DNA from: Dictyocoela muelleri
Lineage: Eukaryota; Microsporidia
Direction: 5' to 3'
NCBI GenBank assembly: GCA_016256075.1
Contig: SDVU01000064.1
Span: forward strand, 1 to 23,115
Length of the DNA stretch: 23,115 bases
Shown piece by piece: positions 16,391-23,115 of this stretch. A program made the translations under genes and the position numbers. The notes beneath the pieces are model-generated. The model worked only from the letters and a program-made list of their open reading frames with translations, did no database searches and had not been told where the DNA came from. How positions within the stretch are numbered: position 1 is the stretch's first letter; every line of letters begins with the position of its first letter.

Positions 16391-16432
16391 ATTTTTCACA
16401 TCATGTGAAAAATGTACCTTTTTTCACATGAA
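16391..16432 (+). repeat. Left terminal inverted repeat of the MULE, itself palindromic
   Basis: The first 23 bases are a perfect palindrome (11 bases, a central C, 11 bases) built on ATTTTTCACAT. A second TTTCACATGAA follows after GTACC. This gives three TTTCACA words in 42 bases, two of them facing each other, which would suit binding of a dimeric zinc-finger transposase (inference). Confidence 0.85.
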
Positions 16433-16435
16433 TTT

Positions 16436-16448
16436 TTTACCCCTAAAG
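16436..16448 (+). promoter_or_regulatory. CCCC start-proximal signal of the MULE transposase
   Basis: TTTACCCCTAAAG stands directly before the ATG at 16449, with the C-run five to nine bases upstream. It resembles the CCC signal of microsporidian genes and the ATCCCTCA before the Merlin start at 9549. It decides the start: the frame is open further upstream, but an earlier ATG at 16428 lies within the inverted repeat. The almost identical TTTTACCCCTA recurs just after the stop codon (17825-17835). Confidence 0.5.
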
Positions 16449-17807
16449 ATGAGAATAAATCTGACAGATAAAATAATAAAAAGCATTAGAGGAAGAGATA
16501 AGATTGGTTATGAATCTTATTTTTACAATTATATGTATACTGATTCTGGTAAGAAAATTTGGCGTTGTAATAAACGTGGATGTCCATCTATTTTAAAAAC
16601 AAATATTGGCAATGAACTCTTAGAACTTAGCACGCACAACCATCTTAAAGATGAGGTTAAGTTTTTTAAAACGTTACTAAAACAAAAAATAAGTGAACGT
16701 GCTCTTTCAACAAATGAATCTTCCAGAGATGTTGTGTTGAAAGTGATTAAAGATAATAAAAGCATGAAGGTTCCGTTAGATTTTTCAAAATTAAACACTT
16801 TTGTAAACAAAGAAAGAAAAATCAATAATTTTTCAATCATAGAAGATTATGATATTCCAGAAGAATTACAGATAACAAATGAAAACAAACAATTTTTGTT
16901 TCTAGATAGTGGAAAAGAAGATGAAAACAGAGTTTTAATTTTCACGACAGATGAAAATATAGTACATCTAGAAAATTCAAATATTTTAATTTGCGATGGC
17001 ACCTTCAAGTCTTCTCCATCTTGTTTCGAGCAGATATTTACTATTCAGGTCAAACTAAGAGAGATGTATTTACCTTTAATGTATTGTTTTATGAAAAATA
17101 AGAAAGAGGTTTCATATGATAAAATTTTTAAATGGATAAAAGAAAAAAACAGCTTTATAGTGTTAAGTATAAAATCCATCGTAATTGATTTTGAAATAGC
17201 AAGTTATAATGCTTTAAAGCGTTATTTTACTAATTCAAACCTTTACGGATGTAATTTTCATCTTGGTCAGATTGTATGGCGTAGGATTCAGTCTTTAAAA
17301 TTTTCAAAATCTGTTATTGATAATTTCAATATAAAACTTCAGGTGAAAATGATGCTTGCGTTATCTTTTGTCCCATCGTCAGAAGTTTATATAGTAGCTG
17401 CTAGACTTAAAACATTTATTATTCAACAAAAATGTGAAGATATGCTTGCCCTCTTTGAATGGTTCCAGGCAGAATACCTTTCAACTGAAACAGGAAATAA
17501 AACTGTATCTTTTTGGAATGTTTATGAAAGAACAAGGTCTAATATTCCTAGGACTACGAATTCATTAGAGGGTTACCACCGACATCTTAATACATTTATA
17601 AATACAAAACAGAGTTCTATTATTCCCATACTCAATGAGTTAAAAAATGAACAGATTATTATTGAAAACAGAATATTTATGTCGTTATATAAAGAACCAA
17701 CAATAAATGAAGATCCAGTTAAAAAATTAATAGAAAGTTATCAAAAACTGAATGATCTAGAATATCTTAAACATATAGGTTTAAATTTCAATTGGAAACT
17801 AGATTAA
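16449..17807 (+). CDS. MULE transposase with FLYWCH-type zinc finger
   Basis: An intact 452-residue DDE transposase that cuts and pastes its own element by acting at the inverted ends in the nucleus. Residues 15-67 form a FLYWCH-type finger: KKIWRC (C40), then C45, and HNH (H63, H65), preceded by the GYESYFYNYMY aromatic stretch. Residues about 145-385 are the MULE catalytic core: ICDGTFKSSP gives D183, SIVIDFEIA gives D247, CNFHLG gives the C-x2-H motif (C268, H271), and TTNSLEGYHRHL gives E374. The C-terminal 65 residues are helical and charged. Length suits the FLYWCH-MULE class. Start at 16449 is chosen for the CCCC signal and because the conserved finger begins shortly after. There are no introns and no stops. 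A frame on the opposite strand at 16529-16840 is its shadow. Confidence 0.92.
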   Translation: MRINLTDKIIKSIRGRDKIGYESYFYNYMYTDSGKKIWRCNKRGCPSILKTNIGNELLELSTHNHLKDEVKFFKTLLKQKISERALSTNESSRDVVLKVIKDNKSMKVPLDFSKLNTFVNKERKINNFSIIEDYDIPEELQITNENKQFLFLDSGKEDENRVLIFTTDENIVHLENSNILICDGTFKSSPSCFEQIFTIQVKLREMYLPLMYCFMKNKKEVSYDKIFKWIKEKNSFIVLSIKSIVIDFEIASYNALKRYFTNSNLYGCNFHLGQIVWRRIQSLKFSKSVIDNFNIKLQVKMMLALSFVPSSEVYIVAARLKTFIIQQKCEDMLALFEWFQAEYLSTETGNKTVSFWNVYERTRSNIPRTTNSLEGYHRHLNTFINTKQSSIIPILNELKNEQIIIENRIFMSLYKEPTINEDPVKKLIESYQKLNDLEYLKHIGLNFNWKLD

Positions 17808-17839
17808 TAAAAACTTTTATTTATTTTACCCCTATTTTT

Positions 17840-17881
17840 TTCATGTGAAAAAAGGTACATTTTTCACAGAATGTGAAAAAT
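17840..17881 (-). repeat. Right terminal inverted repeat of the MULE
   Basis: The reverse complement matches 16391-16432 with two differences, both at the centre of the palindrome (TTC instead of TCA), so the right end's palindrome is imperfect while the left is perfect. An AATAAA-like TAATAAAAAC right after the stop codon (17806 onward) may serve 3' end formation. Confidence 0.85.
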
Positions 17882-17919
17882 AGAACAAGCCATATTAGTC
17901 AACTATTTATTTAAAATTA

Positions 17920-18022
17920 GCCGTGTCTAGCTCGGTCACGAGAATATATATTGCACGCAGAGAATATTTTAATTCTAAACCGTTAATCGTCTTTAAACTG
18001 GGTCTTAGAGATTCGATTCTAG
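17920..18022 (+). repeat. Weak tRNA-like sequence
   Basis: GCCGTGTCTAGCTCGGTCAC (17920-17939) looks like a tRNA start with an A box, and AGAGATTCGATTCTAGG (18007-18023) like a T arm. The boxes are about 80 bases apart, too far for a plain tRNA, so an intron, an insertion or chance would be needed. It is probably a decayed tRNA-derived repeat. Confidence 0.3.
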
Positions 18023-18433
18023 GTGTTTAAATAACGCGTCGTCAATAAGATTCTCAGAGCCTCGGTTGCATAAACAATTATGTTTTTTGAATGAATCAGA
18101 TATATTATTTAATTATTCAGGCTTTTTAAATTAACTACTTATATTTTCGATATTCGTAAACGCAACTATCTGCACACTTAGAAGATTTCTACTTGATTAA
18201 CTATAGATATTCGTCTAATTAACCCTTAAACGATTATGACCCAAATAAAGAATGGTCGATTTTTTTTTATTTTTTTTTGACAACTGTTCTACAAATAATT
18301 TAATTTTTTTTGAAAAAAAATAATTAGTTTGCAAAAAAATAATTATTTGTGCAAAAAAACTCATAAATTAATTTATAAAATTTAGAATTTATATTCAAAA
18401 TTACAAAAAACTTGTCTCAAATAAAAAAAAATT
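18023..18433. other. AT-rich stretch without gene
   Basis: Long A and T runs and AATAATTAGTTTG/AATAATTATTTGTG near-repeats (18320-18350). No coding region, RNA gene or inverted repeat of note until the Merlin terminus at 18434. Confidence 0.55.
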
Positions 18434-18496
18434 GGGCTACTATCGCATTCCGGCCATGTCCGAAATACGATAGAAAAGCAAAAAAATTACCAACCT

Positions 18497-19360
18497 ATGA
18501 TTATTGATTTAGAAAATAAAATATTTGGAAATTTATCTGATACAATTGATTTTCTAATAAATTTTGATATACTTACTTCTACAAAAACTTGTGAGACTTA
18601 TGGCAATTTGGTGAGGTTAAAAGTGTACAAGAAAAACGAAAATGGGTACTCAATATACAGATGTATATACACTTCTTGCGGGAAAATAAAAACTGCATAT
18701 AAATCAAATTTAAAAAATAATAAAATTTTATAATTGATTTATTTGATAATGGCGGGTTCATCATATCGTCAATTGTTTTTATTTTTAAGAATATCTGATA
18801 GCACTATTGATATAATGAAAAAGAAGATATTTAACTGCTACTGAATTTATTTAAACAATAAACCGGTATATTTGGGTGTATTGGGTATTAAAGTTAAAGA
18901 GGATGAAACTGTTATTAGCATAAGGGGAATAATAAAAAATCCTTCATCTACAGATGATGTAACAAAAGATACAGTTTAAATTCTTGGTGGTATTGATAGT
19001 ACACCAGACATTTTTTTTCTTACACGAGTTCCAAATAGACATGCAAGCACAATTTCTGCTGTACTCACAGAAAAATAATTAGTTATATCTTTATTAACAA
19101 CTGACGGTTATCCTTCTTATCCATCTGTTGCTAATAATCTTAATTTTGAACATGTAATTGTCCCCAACAATGAAGGCTTCATAAATATATCTAAGCATAC
19201 AAATAATATTGAATCTTTTGGTCTCATTTTAAATCACAAATGAGAAAATAAAATGGTGTTAAGAGATGTAACATAGATAATTGGATCATCTCATACACGT
19301 TTAAAAGAAGATATTTACTTAAATGTAGTAGAGCAGAATTTTCAAATATTTTTATTAAGA
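18497..19360 (+). pseudogene. Merlin/ISXO2-type transposase, broken
   Basis: The first 78 codons from ATG 18497 are intact: a FLINFDIL opening and a zinc-ribbon-like segment (TCETYG, then IYRCIYTSCGK). In the same frame, beyond stops, come the catalytic blocks: KVKEDETVISIRGIIKNP (first acidic block, about 18892-18945), ILGGIDSTPDIF, TTDGYPSYPSV (second Asp, about 19098-19130), and KHTNNIES (catalytic Glu, about 19195-19215). Six stops (TAA, TGA and TAG all used) interrupt one reading frame, which otherwise stays in register, so decay was mostly by point change. The 'DETVISIRG...NPSST' block differs clearly from the 'DESxFGKxKYNRG' block of the other copies, marking a separate Merlin/IS1595 subfamily. 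Confidence 0.82.
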
Positions 19361-19370
19361 TATTAAAATT

Positions 19371-19447
19371 TTTTTAATTATTCTTTTTATATTAATTTTT
19401 ATAAATATTTTTAATTATTCTTTTAAATTAATTTTTATAAATATTTT
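19371..19447 (+). repeat. 37-bp AT tandem repeat, two units
   Basis: TTTTTAATTATTCTTTT followed by ATTAATTTTTATAAATA starts at 19371 and again at 19408 (period 37). It lies inside the Merlin element, between the end of the transposase remnant and the right terminus. Confidence 0.8.
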
Positions 19448-19533
19448 TGAATTCTTTAATTTCTATTTCAAGGGTTCCCCTCTTATGTTGGCCGATATGC
19501 GATAGAAGCTCTAAAAATTTAATAAATATAATT

Positions 19534-19670
19534 GGACCAGTTATCTCAGTGGTTAACACTTTTAGATGTAAATTTGAGTATCGTGGTTCAAATCCCACAG
19601 ACGTCACTCTTTAACAAATAATGAGGGAATGACATTAAGCAGTCATAATTATATAATTATAGTATAATAT
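19534..19670 (+). mobile_element. tRNA-headed SINE copy C, 5' part
   Basis: It has the best-preserved head in the window. The A box is in TTATCTCAGTGGTTAACAC (19541-19559) and the B box GGTTCAAATCC (19585-19595) has canonical sequence. Then comes CACAGACGTCACTCTTTAAC and the body start AATGAGGGAATGACATTAAG, matching the reverse complement of copy A. It matches to AGTATAATAT, where element E3 is inserted at 19671. Beyond E3 (19990 on) the body sequence of copies A and B does not resume, so copy C was truncated or replaced there. The B box could still bind TFIIIC. Confidence 0.7.
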
Positions 19671-19981
19671 GTTGCGCAACAACAGCGCTACCTGCGCTAG
19701 CAGCGCGAACACAAAGATTTTTATTTAAAAACGTCCTTGGAAATGAACTAAGGGTATTTAAACGACTAATAATATTAGTGATACCATAAAGACCATGTTT
19801 TTTAAAAAAAATAATATAAATATGCTCTATAAAAAAAAATTTAGAAATAGTTTGAGAAAAAAAACGTTATTCCTTATAGTATATTATATCACTAATATTA
19901 TTACTCTTTTTAAGGCCTGTGGTTCTTTTACAAGGGCGTTTTTAAATAAAAATCTTTGTGGTCGCGCTGTTGGCGCGCGAC
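19671..19981. mobile_element. 'GTCGCGCG' family MITE with long arms, copy E3
   Basis: Ends GTTGCGCAACAACAGCGC (left) and GTCGCGCGCCAACAGCGC (right, reverse complement) lead into about 85 bp of well-paired arm: CACAAAGATTTTTATTTAAA, CCTTG and TAATAATATTAGTGATA occur in both. The left arm has about 18 extra GC-rich bases (CTACCTGCGCTAGCAGCG). A direct repeat ATAATAT (19664-19670 and 19982-19988) flanks it; the following G can be counted as an eighth base. It is inserted in SINE copy C. The 80-residue open frame across it (19795-20037) is a by-product. Confidence 0.8.
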
Positions 19982-19989
19982 ATAATATG

Positions 19990-20472
19990 AGGGGTTCACG
20001 TATATTTTTTTATAAAAAGAATTTTTCAGAAAATTAAGTGTTTATCGATAAAAAATTTGATATTTTTTATAAATCTCTCTAAAGACATGCAAAATATAGG
20101 TTTGTTAAAAGAATAACCGTTCCCCATAAAAAATAAAAATAATATGATTTTTTATAAAAAATGATAACAAAATCACATAAAGTATAGGTAGATTTTTTGA
20201 CCACTCAAAATTTATTTTTATTTATTGATTTTCAGAGACCTTTCAGGCATATCATGTATTTAACTTCGTATAAAATATCAAAAATGACTACATCAATGCA
20301 GCACAAAGTGTTATGATTTTACTATGTCTGCAAAATAAATTAAAAATGGTCAAATTTTTTACCAATCGAAAAATTTGACAAATTTTTTCAAAAAAAATTT
20401 CCACGTTACATTTATGAGCAAAAAATAACAATTATATCATTTTAAACGTATTTTTTAGAAAAAAGCCACAAT
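19990..20472. other. AT-rich stretch without gene
   Basis: No coding, RNA or inverted structure was recognised. Several AAAATTTG/CAAATTTTTT words face each other near 20350-20390 but are too short to call. Not related to the SINE body by eye. Confidence 0.5.
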
Positions 20473-20630
20473 GGTGCACTAGTACCGAAATAAAGCACAA
20501 ATTCGGGAGCATTGATAAGAGCTAATCAAAAACTGATTATACTTTATATAATAAATACTTCTTTAAAATCGTTTTTTGATAATATCCTACTAATTCTCCG
20601 AATTTTGTGTTGTATTCTGGTACTAGTACC
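20473..20630. mobile_element. Short palindromic MITE with GGTACTAGTACC ends
   Basis: GGTGCACTAGTACC (20473-20486) and GGTACTAGTACC (20619-20630) are the ends of a 158-bp palindrome. Arms share CACAAATTCGG (left) with CCGAATTTTGTG (right) and, further in, AATCAAAAACTGAT with ATCAAAAAACGAT-type sequence. The right terminal 12-mer is itself a perfect palindrome. No target duplication is evident (ACAAT against AAAAA). Single copy in the window; family unknown. Confidence 0.65.
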
Positions 20631-20668
20631 AAAAAGGGTAAAAATTTATTTTTTGTTAAAATCTCTAG

Positions 20669-20728
20669 TTCCGCTTAAATCGTCATAACATCGGCTTACA
20701 TACGAATTATAGATCTATTTAAGCGGAA
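20669..20728. repeat. 12-bp inverted repeat TTCCGCTTAAAT
   Basis: TTCCGCTTAAAT (20669-20680) and ATTTAAGCGGAA (20717-20728) pair perfectly around 36 bases. It could be a small MITE or a structured transcript element. It lies 38 bp from the MITE at 20473-20630 and is not part of it. Confidence 0.7.
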
Positions 20729-20879
20729 TGGTCGATAAGTGTACACTAAAAAATCGAAAAAAAAGATATTTTGCAAAGGGCTCTTTTGAGTTGGACGAAT
20801 GTATTAGCGAACATCTAACAGTGTGATAATTACATATATATTTTACTGCACATTTATGAAATTTGAGTCCTTTTTAAAA

Positions 20880-21540
20880 AAGTGATTGTTACTGGAGTTT
20901 TTCATAATTATAGACTCTTTTTTTCTAAAGTTATAGACACATTTTTTAGGTTATAAACACATTTTTTTCAAAGTTATAGACCTCTATTTTCAAAATTATA
21001 AATCCATTACAAACTTTATAGACTCACTTCTTTCAGAGATATAGACACATTTTATAGAGTTATAGACACATTTTAGAGTTATAGACACTATTTACCTAGG
21101 GTATAGACACAACTTACAAGGGTTATATAAACTTTTTTCTAGAATTCTATACACATTTCAAATATTCATACTAAAATAGACCCACATAAACAATATATAT
21201 ATATGAATCAAATATCTTAAGAATTGTCTGTACTATATTCTTCAAGCCTCTAGATTTTTTCTTATGTAAAATTATTTTAAATATACGGTGAGAAAAAATT
21301 CTATAATTTTTTCCTCAATAAAAAATCTAGATTCTGAACGGGCTATTCCTATTATTTTTAGGACCCGTCATTTATGAATATTATGTAGGTTAGGCTATTT
21401 TTATAAATATTTAAAATGTGTCTATAACTCACGAAAATGTTTCTATAACCTTGATAAATGGAATATATAACCTTAGTAATATTTGTCTGTAACTCTAGAA
21501 AAACATGAAAATAACTCTATAAAAATATGTCGTTGTATTG
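20880..21540. repeat. Inverted array of TTATAGACACATTTT units
   Basis: From about 20905 to 21180 some fifteen units of roughly 16 to 22 bases (AGTTATAGACACATTTTTT and variants) run forward. A palindromic centre follows (TCTAGATTTTTT 21249-21260 with AAAAAATCTAGA 21320-21331). From 21405 to 21530 fewer units run in reverse (AAAATGTGTCTATAACTC). The unit is the same as the inner repeat of the foldback element's ends at 5690-5770 and 8345-8440, so this is a related, gene-less foldback copy. Confidence 0.75.
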
Positions 21541-22600
21541 GAAAATTGTGTATTAAAGCAAAAATTCGTAACGGCAAATTTTCGATTTCTAAATAATAAT
21601 ATTTCGACATCAAAAAGAAGGTGCTACAAGAAATCATTTACTATATACTGAAAAGAATTACGCATCTATTTACAAATATTCTTAAAAGAAAGAACATCAG
21701 TTATAATAATGTATAAATATGATTTTTTTGCTGATTGACAATTCTAAAAGCAATTTTCACAGTAAATAATGGCTTTATTACGCAATTTGACCGAAATTGC
21801 AAAAAATAAAAAAGGTTAAAAAATAAAGTTAAAAATGGGTTAAAAAATAAGGTTTAGAATAAACCTATTTTTTTACACTACAGATACGTTCTGAAAAAAA
21901 CAGTGTAATTTTAATTCCTTGTAAAAAATATTTTTATACTGTGAAATCGATAACGTGGTTTATTTTTTTATAAACCGCTTATTTTGAAATTTATATAATG
22001 TAATAAAACCTAAACCGTGCAAAAAAAAACAAAAAAATTTTTCAAAATATTTATAATAAAATATAATAGTTAACACTGACATTCCTCAAGGTAGAATGTC
22101 TATAAATAAAGAAAATTTACGGTTAAAGTTTTTATTATTATCTTTATGGAGCATGCCACTACCCCCCTGCGCGTTCTTCATCCAGTTTCGCGAAAACTTT
22201 TGTTATATCAAATTTGCTTTTCATCTGAGAAAAACTTGTTTGATAACATATTTATTTATATCCAATTTCATTATAATTTTTTTGGGATAGATAGATTCAG
22301 ATTAATTTACATTTAGAGTTTTTTGATTAATTAAATGAGATTGTTTTATATTTATGAATAATAATTAATAGCAATATATTTATATTTCACGCAATTAATT
22401 TTAATGTTAGGGATAGTCTCTGGATATGACAAACAGTTTTATATATACTGTAAAAAGGATGTTTTTTAATTTCATAAAAGTTTATTTAAAATTTAAAAAT
22501 AAATTGATAAAAAATATTATATGTTACTGTATAATTTTCGTTGTTTTTATATCTAAACCAGAATTATAAACGAAAACATACACATGTTATTTTAAATTAG
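21541..22600. other. AT-rich stretch with small GGTTAAAAAATAA cluster, no gene
   Basis: At 21812-21865 three to four GGGTTAAAAAATAAGG-like units occur, the reverse orientation of the AACCCTTATTTTTT minisatellite. GTGGTTTATTTTTTTATAAA (21955-21975) contains a 7-bp hairpin. A 64-residue frame at 22096-22290 has no recognisable features and is not called. The rest is low-complexity. Confidence 0.5.
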
Positions 22601-22604
22601 TGAA

Positions 22605-22745
22605 AAAAAGTTTAAAAAGAGAATCAGCTGTATAAGGTTTAAAAAATAACGGTTAAAAAAATAAAACTTAAAATATAAGGGCTAAAAAATAATGGTTAAA
22701 AAATAAGAATAAAGAAATAATGTCTAGAAAATATGGATTGGGATA
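22605..22745 (-). repeat. AACCCTTATTTTTT-type array, minus orientation
   Basis: About eight units of GGTTAAAAAATAA and variants (GGGCTAAAAAATAATGG, AAGGTTTAAAAAATAACGG) lie here. These are the reverse complement of the minisatellite at 5817-6660 and resemble its inverted tail at 6600-6660, where the same GCTAAAAAATAATGG word occurs. Likely another fragment of the foldback family. Confidence 0.7.
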
Positions 22746-23082
22746 TAATTAATCTGGCGAAATTTCATCGGTGGCGAATTTTCGCAGATCATCTATACTT
22801 TTGAAAAAATGTGTTCTACAATGGGTTAGTCACTGTTGCACTCAATAATGACCGGGTGACAATTATGATCGGCCACATAAAAATGTTGTAAATAGTGTTA
22901 AATATTCATTTAAACTACATTTAAACTTTTTCTAAAAATTTTGTATAACTCTGTTCATTAAGACCCTCGCAGCCAATTGTGTCCGTAATAAATTGAAAAG
23001 ATTTTTTAAAAAATTAAGCATAGAAAATATACTTGTGTAAAATTGAAAAACAATTGTGTCTGGGCAATAAAGTTTTTTTTTC
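22746..23082. other. AT-rich stretch, no gene; two CAATTGTGTC words
   Basis: CCAATTGTGTCCG (22975) and ACAATTGTGTCTGG (23051) recall the dispersed CAAATTGTGT repeat but are too short to assign. Nothing else is recognisable. Confidence 0.4.
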
Positions 23083-23115
23083 ATAGTTATAGAACGATTT
23101 TTTGTAAAGTTATAG
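23083..23115 (+). repeat. Start of another TTATAGA array, cut by the window edge
   Basis: CATAGTTATAGAACGATTTT followed by AGTTATAG shows two units of the foldback-type repeat in forward orientation, continuing beyond the window. Confidence 0.6.

Larger units (their letters stand above)
16391..17881 (+). mobile_element. Mutator-like (MULE) DNA transposon, apparently intact
   Basis: A single uninterrupted transposase gene lies between 42-bp inverted ends (16391-16432 and 17840-17881) that match at 40 of 42 positions. The whole element is about 1.49 kb, very compact for a MULE. No 8- to 10-bp target duplication is visible (GTTGAATCC against AGAACAAGC), so either the outer border is a few bases off or the flank has changed. 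High identity of the ends and an unbroken frame indicate recent activity. Confidence 0.82.
18434..19511 (+). mobile_element. Merlin-type transposon, second subfamily, decayed but with both ends
   Basis: Left end GGGCTACTATCGCATTCCGG (18434 on) and the reverse complement of the right end GAGCTTCTATCGCATATCGG (19511 backward) agree over 23 bp apart from a few bases. The element is about 1.08 kb and holds one transposase remnant on the plus strand. Flanks are A/T runs (AAAAATT on the left, AAAAATT on the right), compatible with a target duplication but not proof. A SINE copy starts 22 bp beyond the right end. Confidence 0.72.

Noticed and set aside
18497-19360. In-frame stops read through by an altered genetic code
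   Set aside because: One frame stays in register across many stops, but TAA, TGA and TAG are all involved and fall at unrelated residues. The intact MULE gene uses none internally and encodes Trp with TGG. Ordinary decay explains it.
19795-20037. 80-residue plus-strand frame
   Set aside because: It runs through the arm and GC-rich end of the E3 MITE into flanking DNA, so it is not a gene.
22096-22290. 64-residue plus-strand frame with hydrophobic C-terminus
   Set aside because: No start signal, no recognisable motif and typical length for chance in this composition. Not enough to call.

Overview
This is a very AT-rich eukaryotic window in which almost nothing looks like a host gene. It is a graveyard of mobile DNA: degenerate Merlin/IS1595-type transposases, one apparently intact Mutator-like (MULE) transposase with a FLYWCH-type zinc finger, tRNA-headed SINE-like repeats, several palindromic MITE families and one fossil integrase. 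The best guess for the organism is a microsporidian with an expanded, TE-rich genome. Grounds are the base composition, the intronless compact transposase frames, the Merlin plus MULE mix reported from that group, and CCC runs 4 to 9 bases before the ATG of the two best transposase genes, which resembles the known microsporidian start-proximal signal. This is an inference from style; no ribosomal RNA or conserved housekeeping gene is present to prove it.

Layout. 1-1700: AT-rich DNA with two short perfect hairpins, a doubtful Merlin piece, a tRNA-like SINE head (903-968) and a palindromic MITE (1292-1452). 1734-3317: a Merlin element with imperfect terminal inverted repeats and a decayed transposase on the minus strand. 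3393-4375: a transposon with GC-rich 'GTCGCGCG' ends and a 7-bp target duplication, itself hit by a palindromic MITE (3599-3873). 4490-4947: a full-length copy of a ~460-bp tRNA-headed SINE. 5048-5299: a third palindromic MITE. 5461-8645: a ~3.2-kb foldback-like element. Its long inverted ends are built from short tandem repeats and hairpin modules, and it has a decayed Merlin transposase in the middle. 8659-9549: a second, nearly complete Merlin transposase directly beside it. 9790-10650: fossil integrase. 11939-12990: a second full SINE copy, interrupted by another 'GTCGCGCG' element. 13435-13880: a G-rich hAT-like repeat. 14346-14745: the C-terminal half of a Merlin transposase. 15115-15615: the only candidate host gene, a small secreted or membrane-anchored protein of unknown function. 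16391-17881: the MULE. 18434-19511: a Merlin element of a different subfamily. 19534-19670: a third SINE copy, ended by a third 'GTCGCGCG' element (19671-19981). 20473-23115: palindromes and inverted arrays of the same short repeats that form the ends of the 3.2-kb foldback element.

How the parts work together. The MULE looks self-sufficient. The Merlin transposases are all damaged, but the palindromic MITEs with GG ends and 8-bp duplications have the signature expected of elements mobilised by a Merlin transposase. Because the SINE copies supply matching empty sites, insertions inside them can be dated relative to each other. All functional statements rest on motifs read by eye; no database search was possible.
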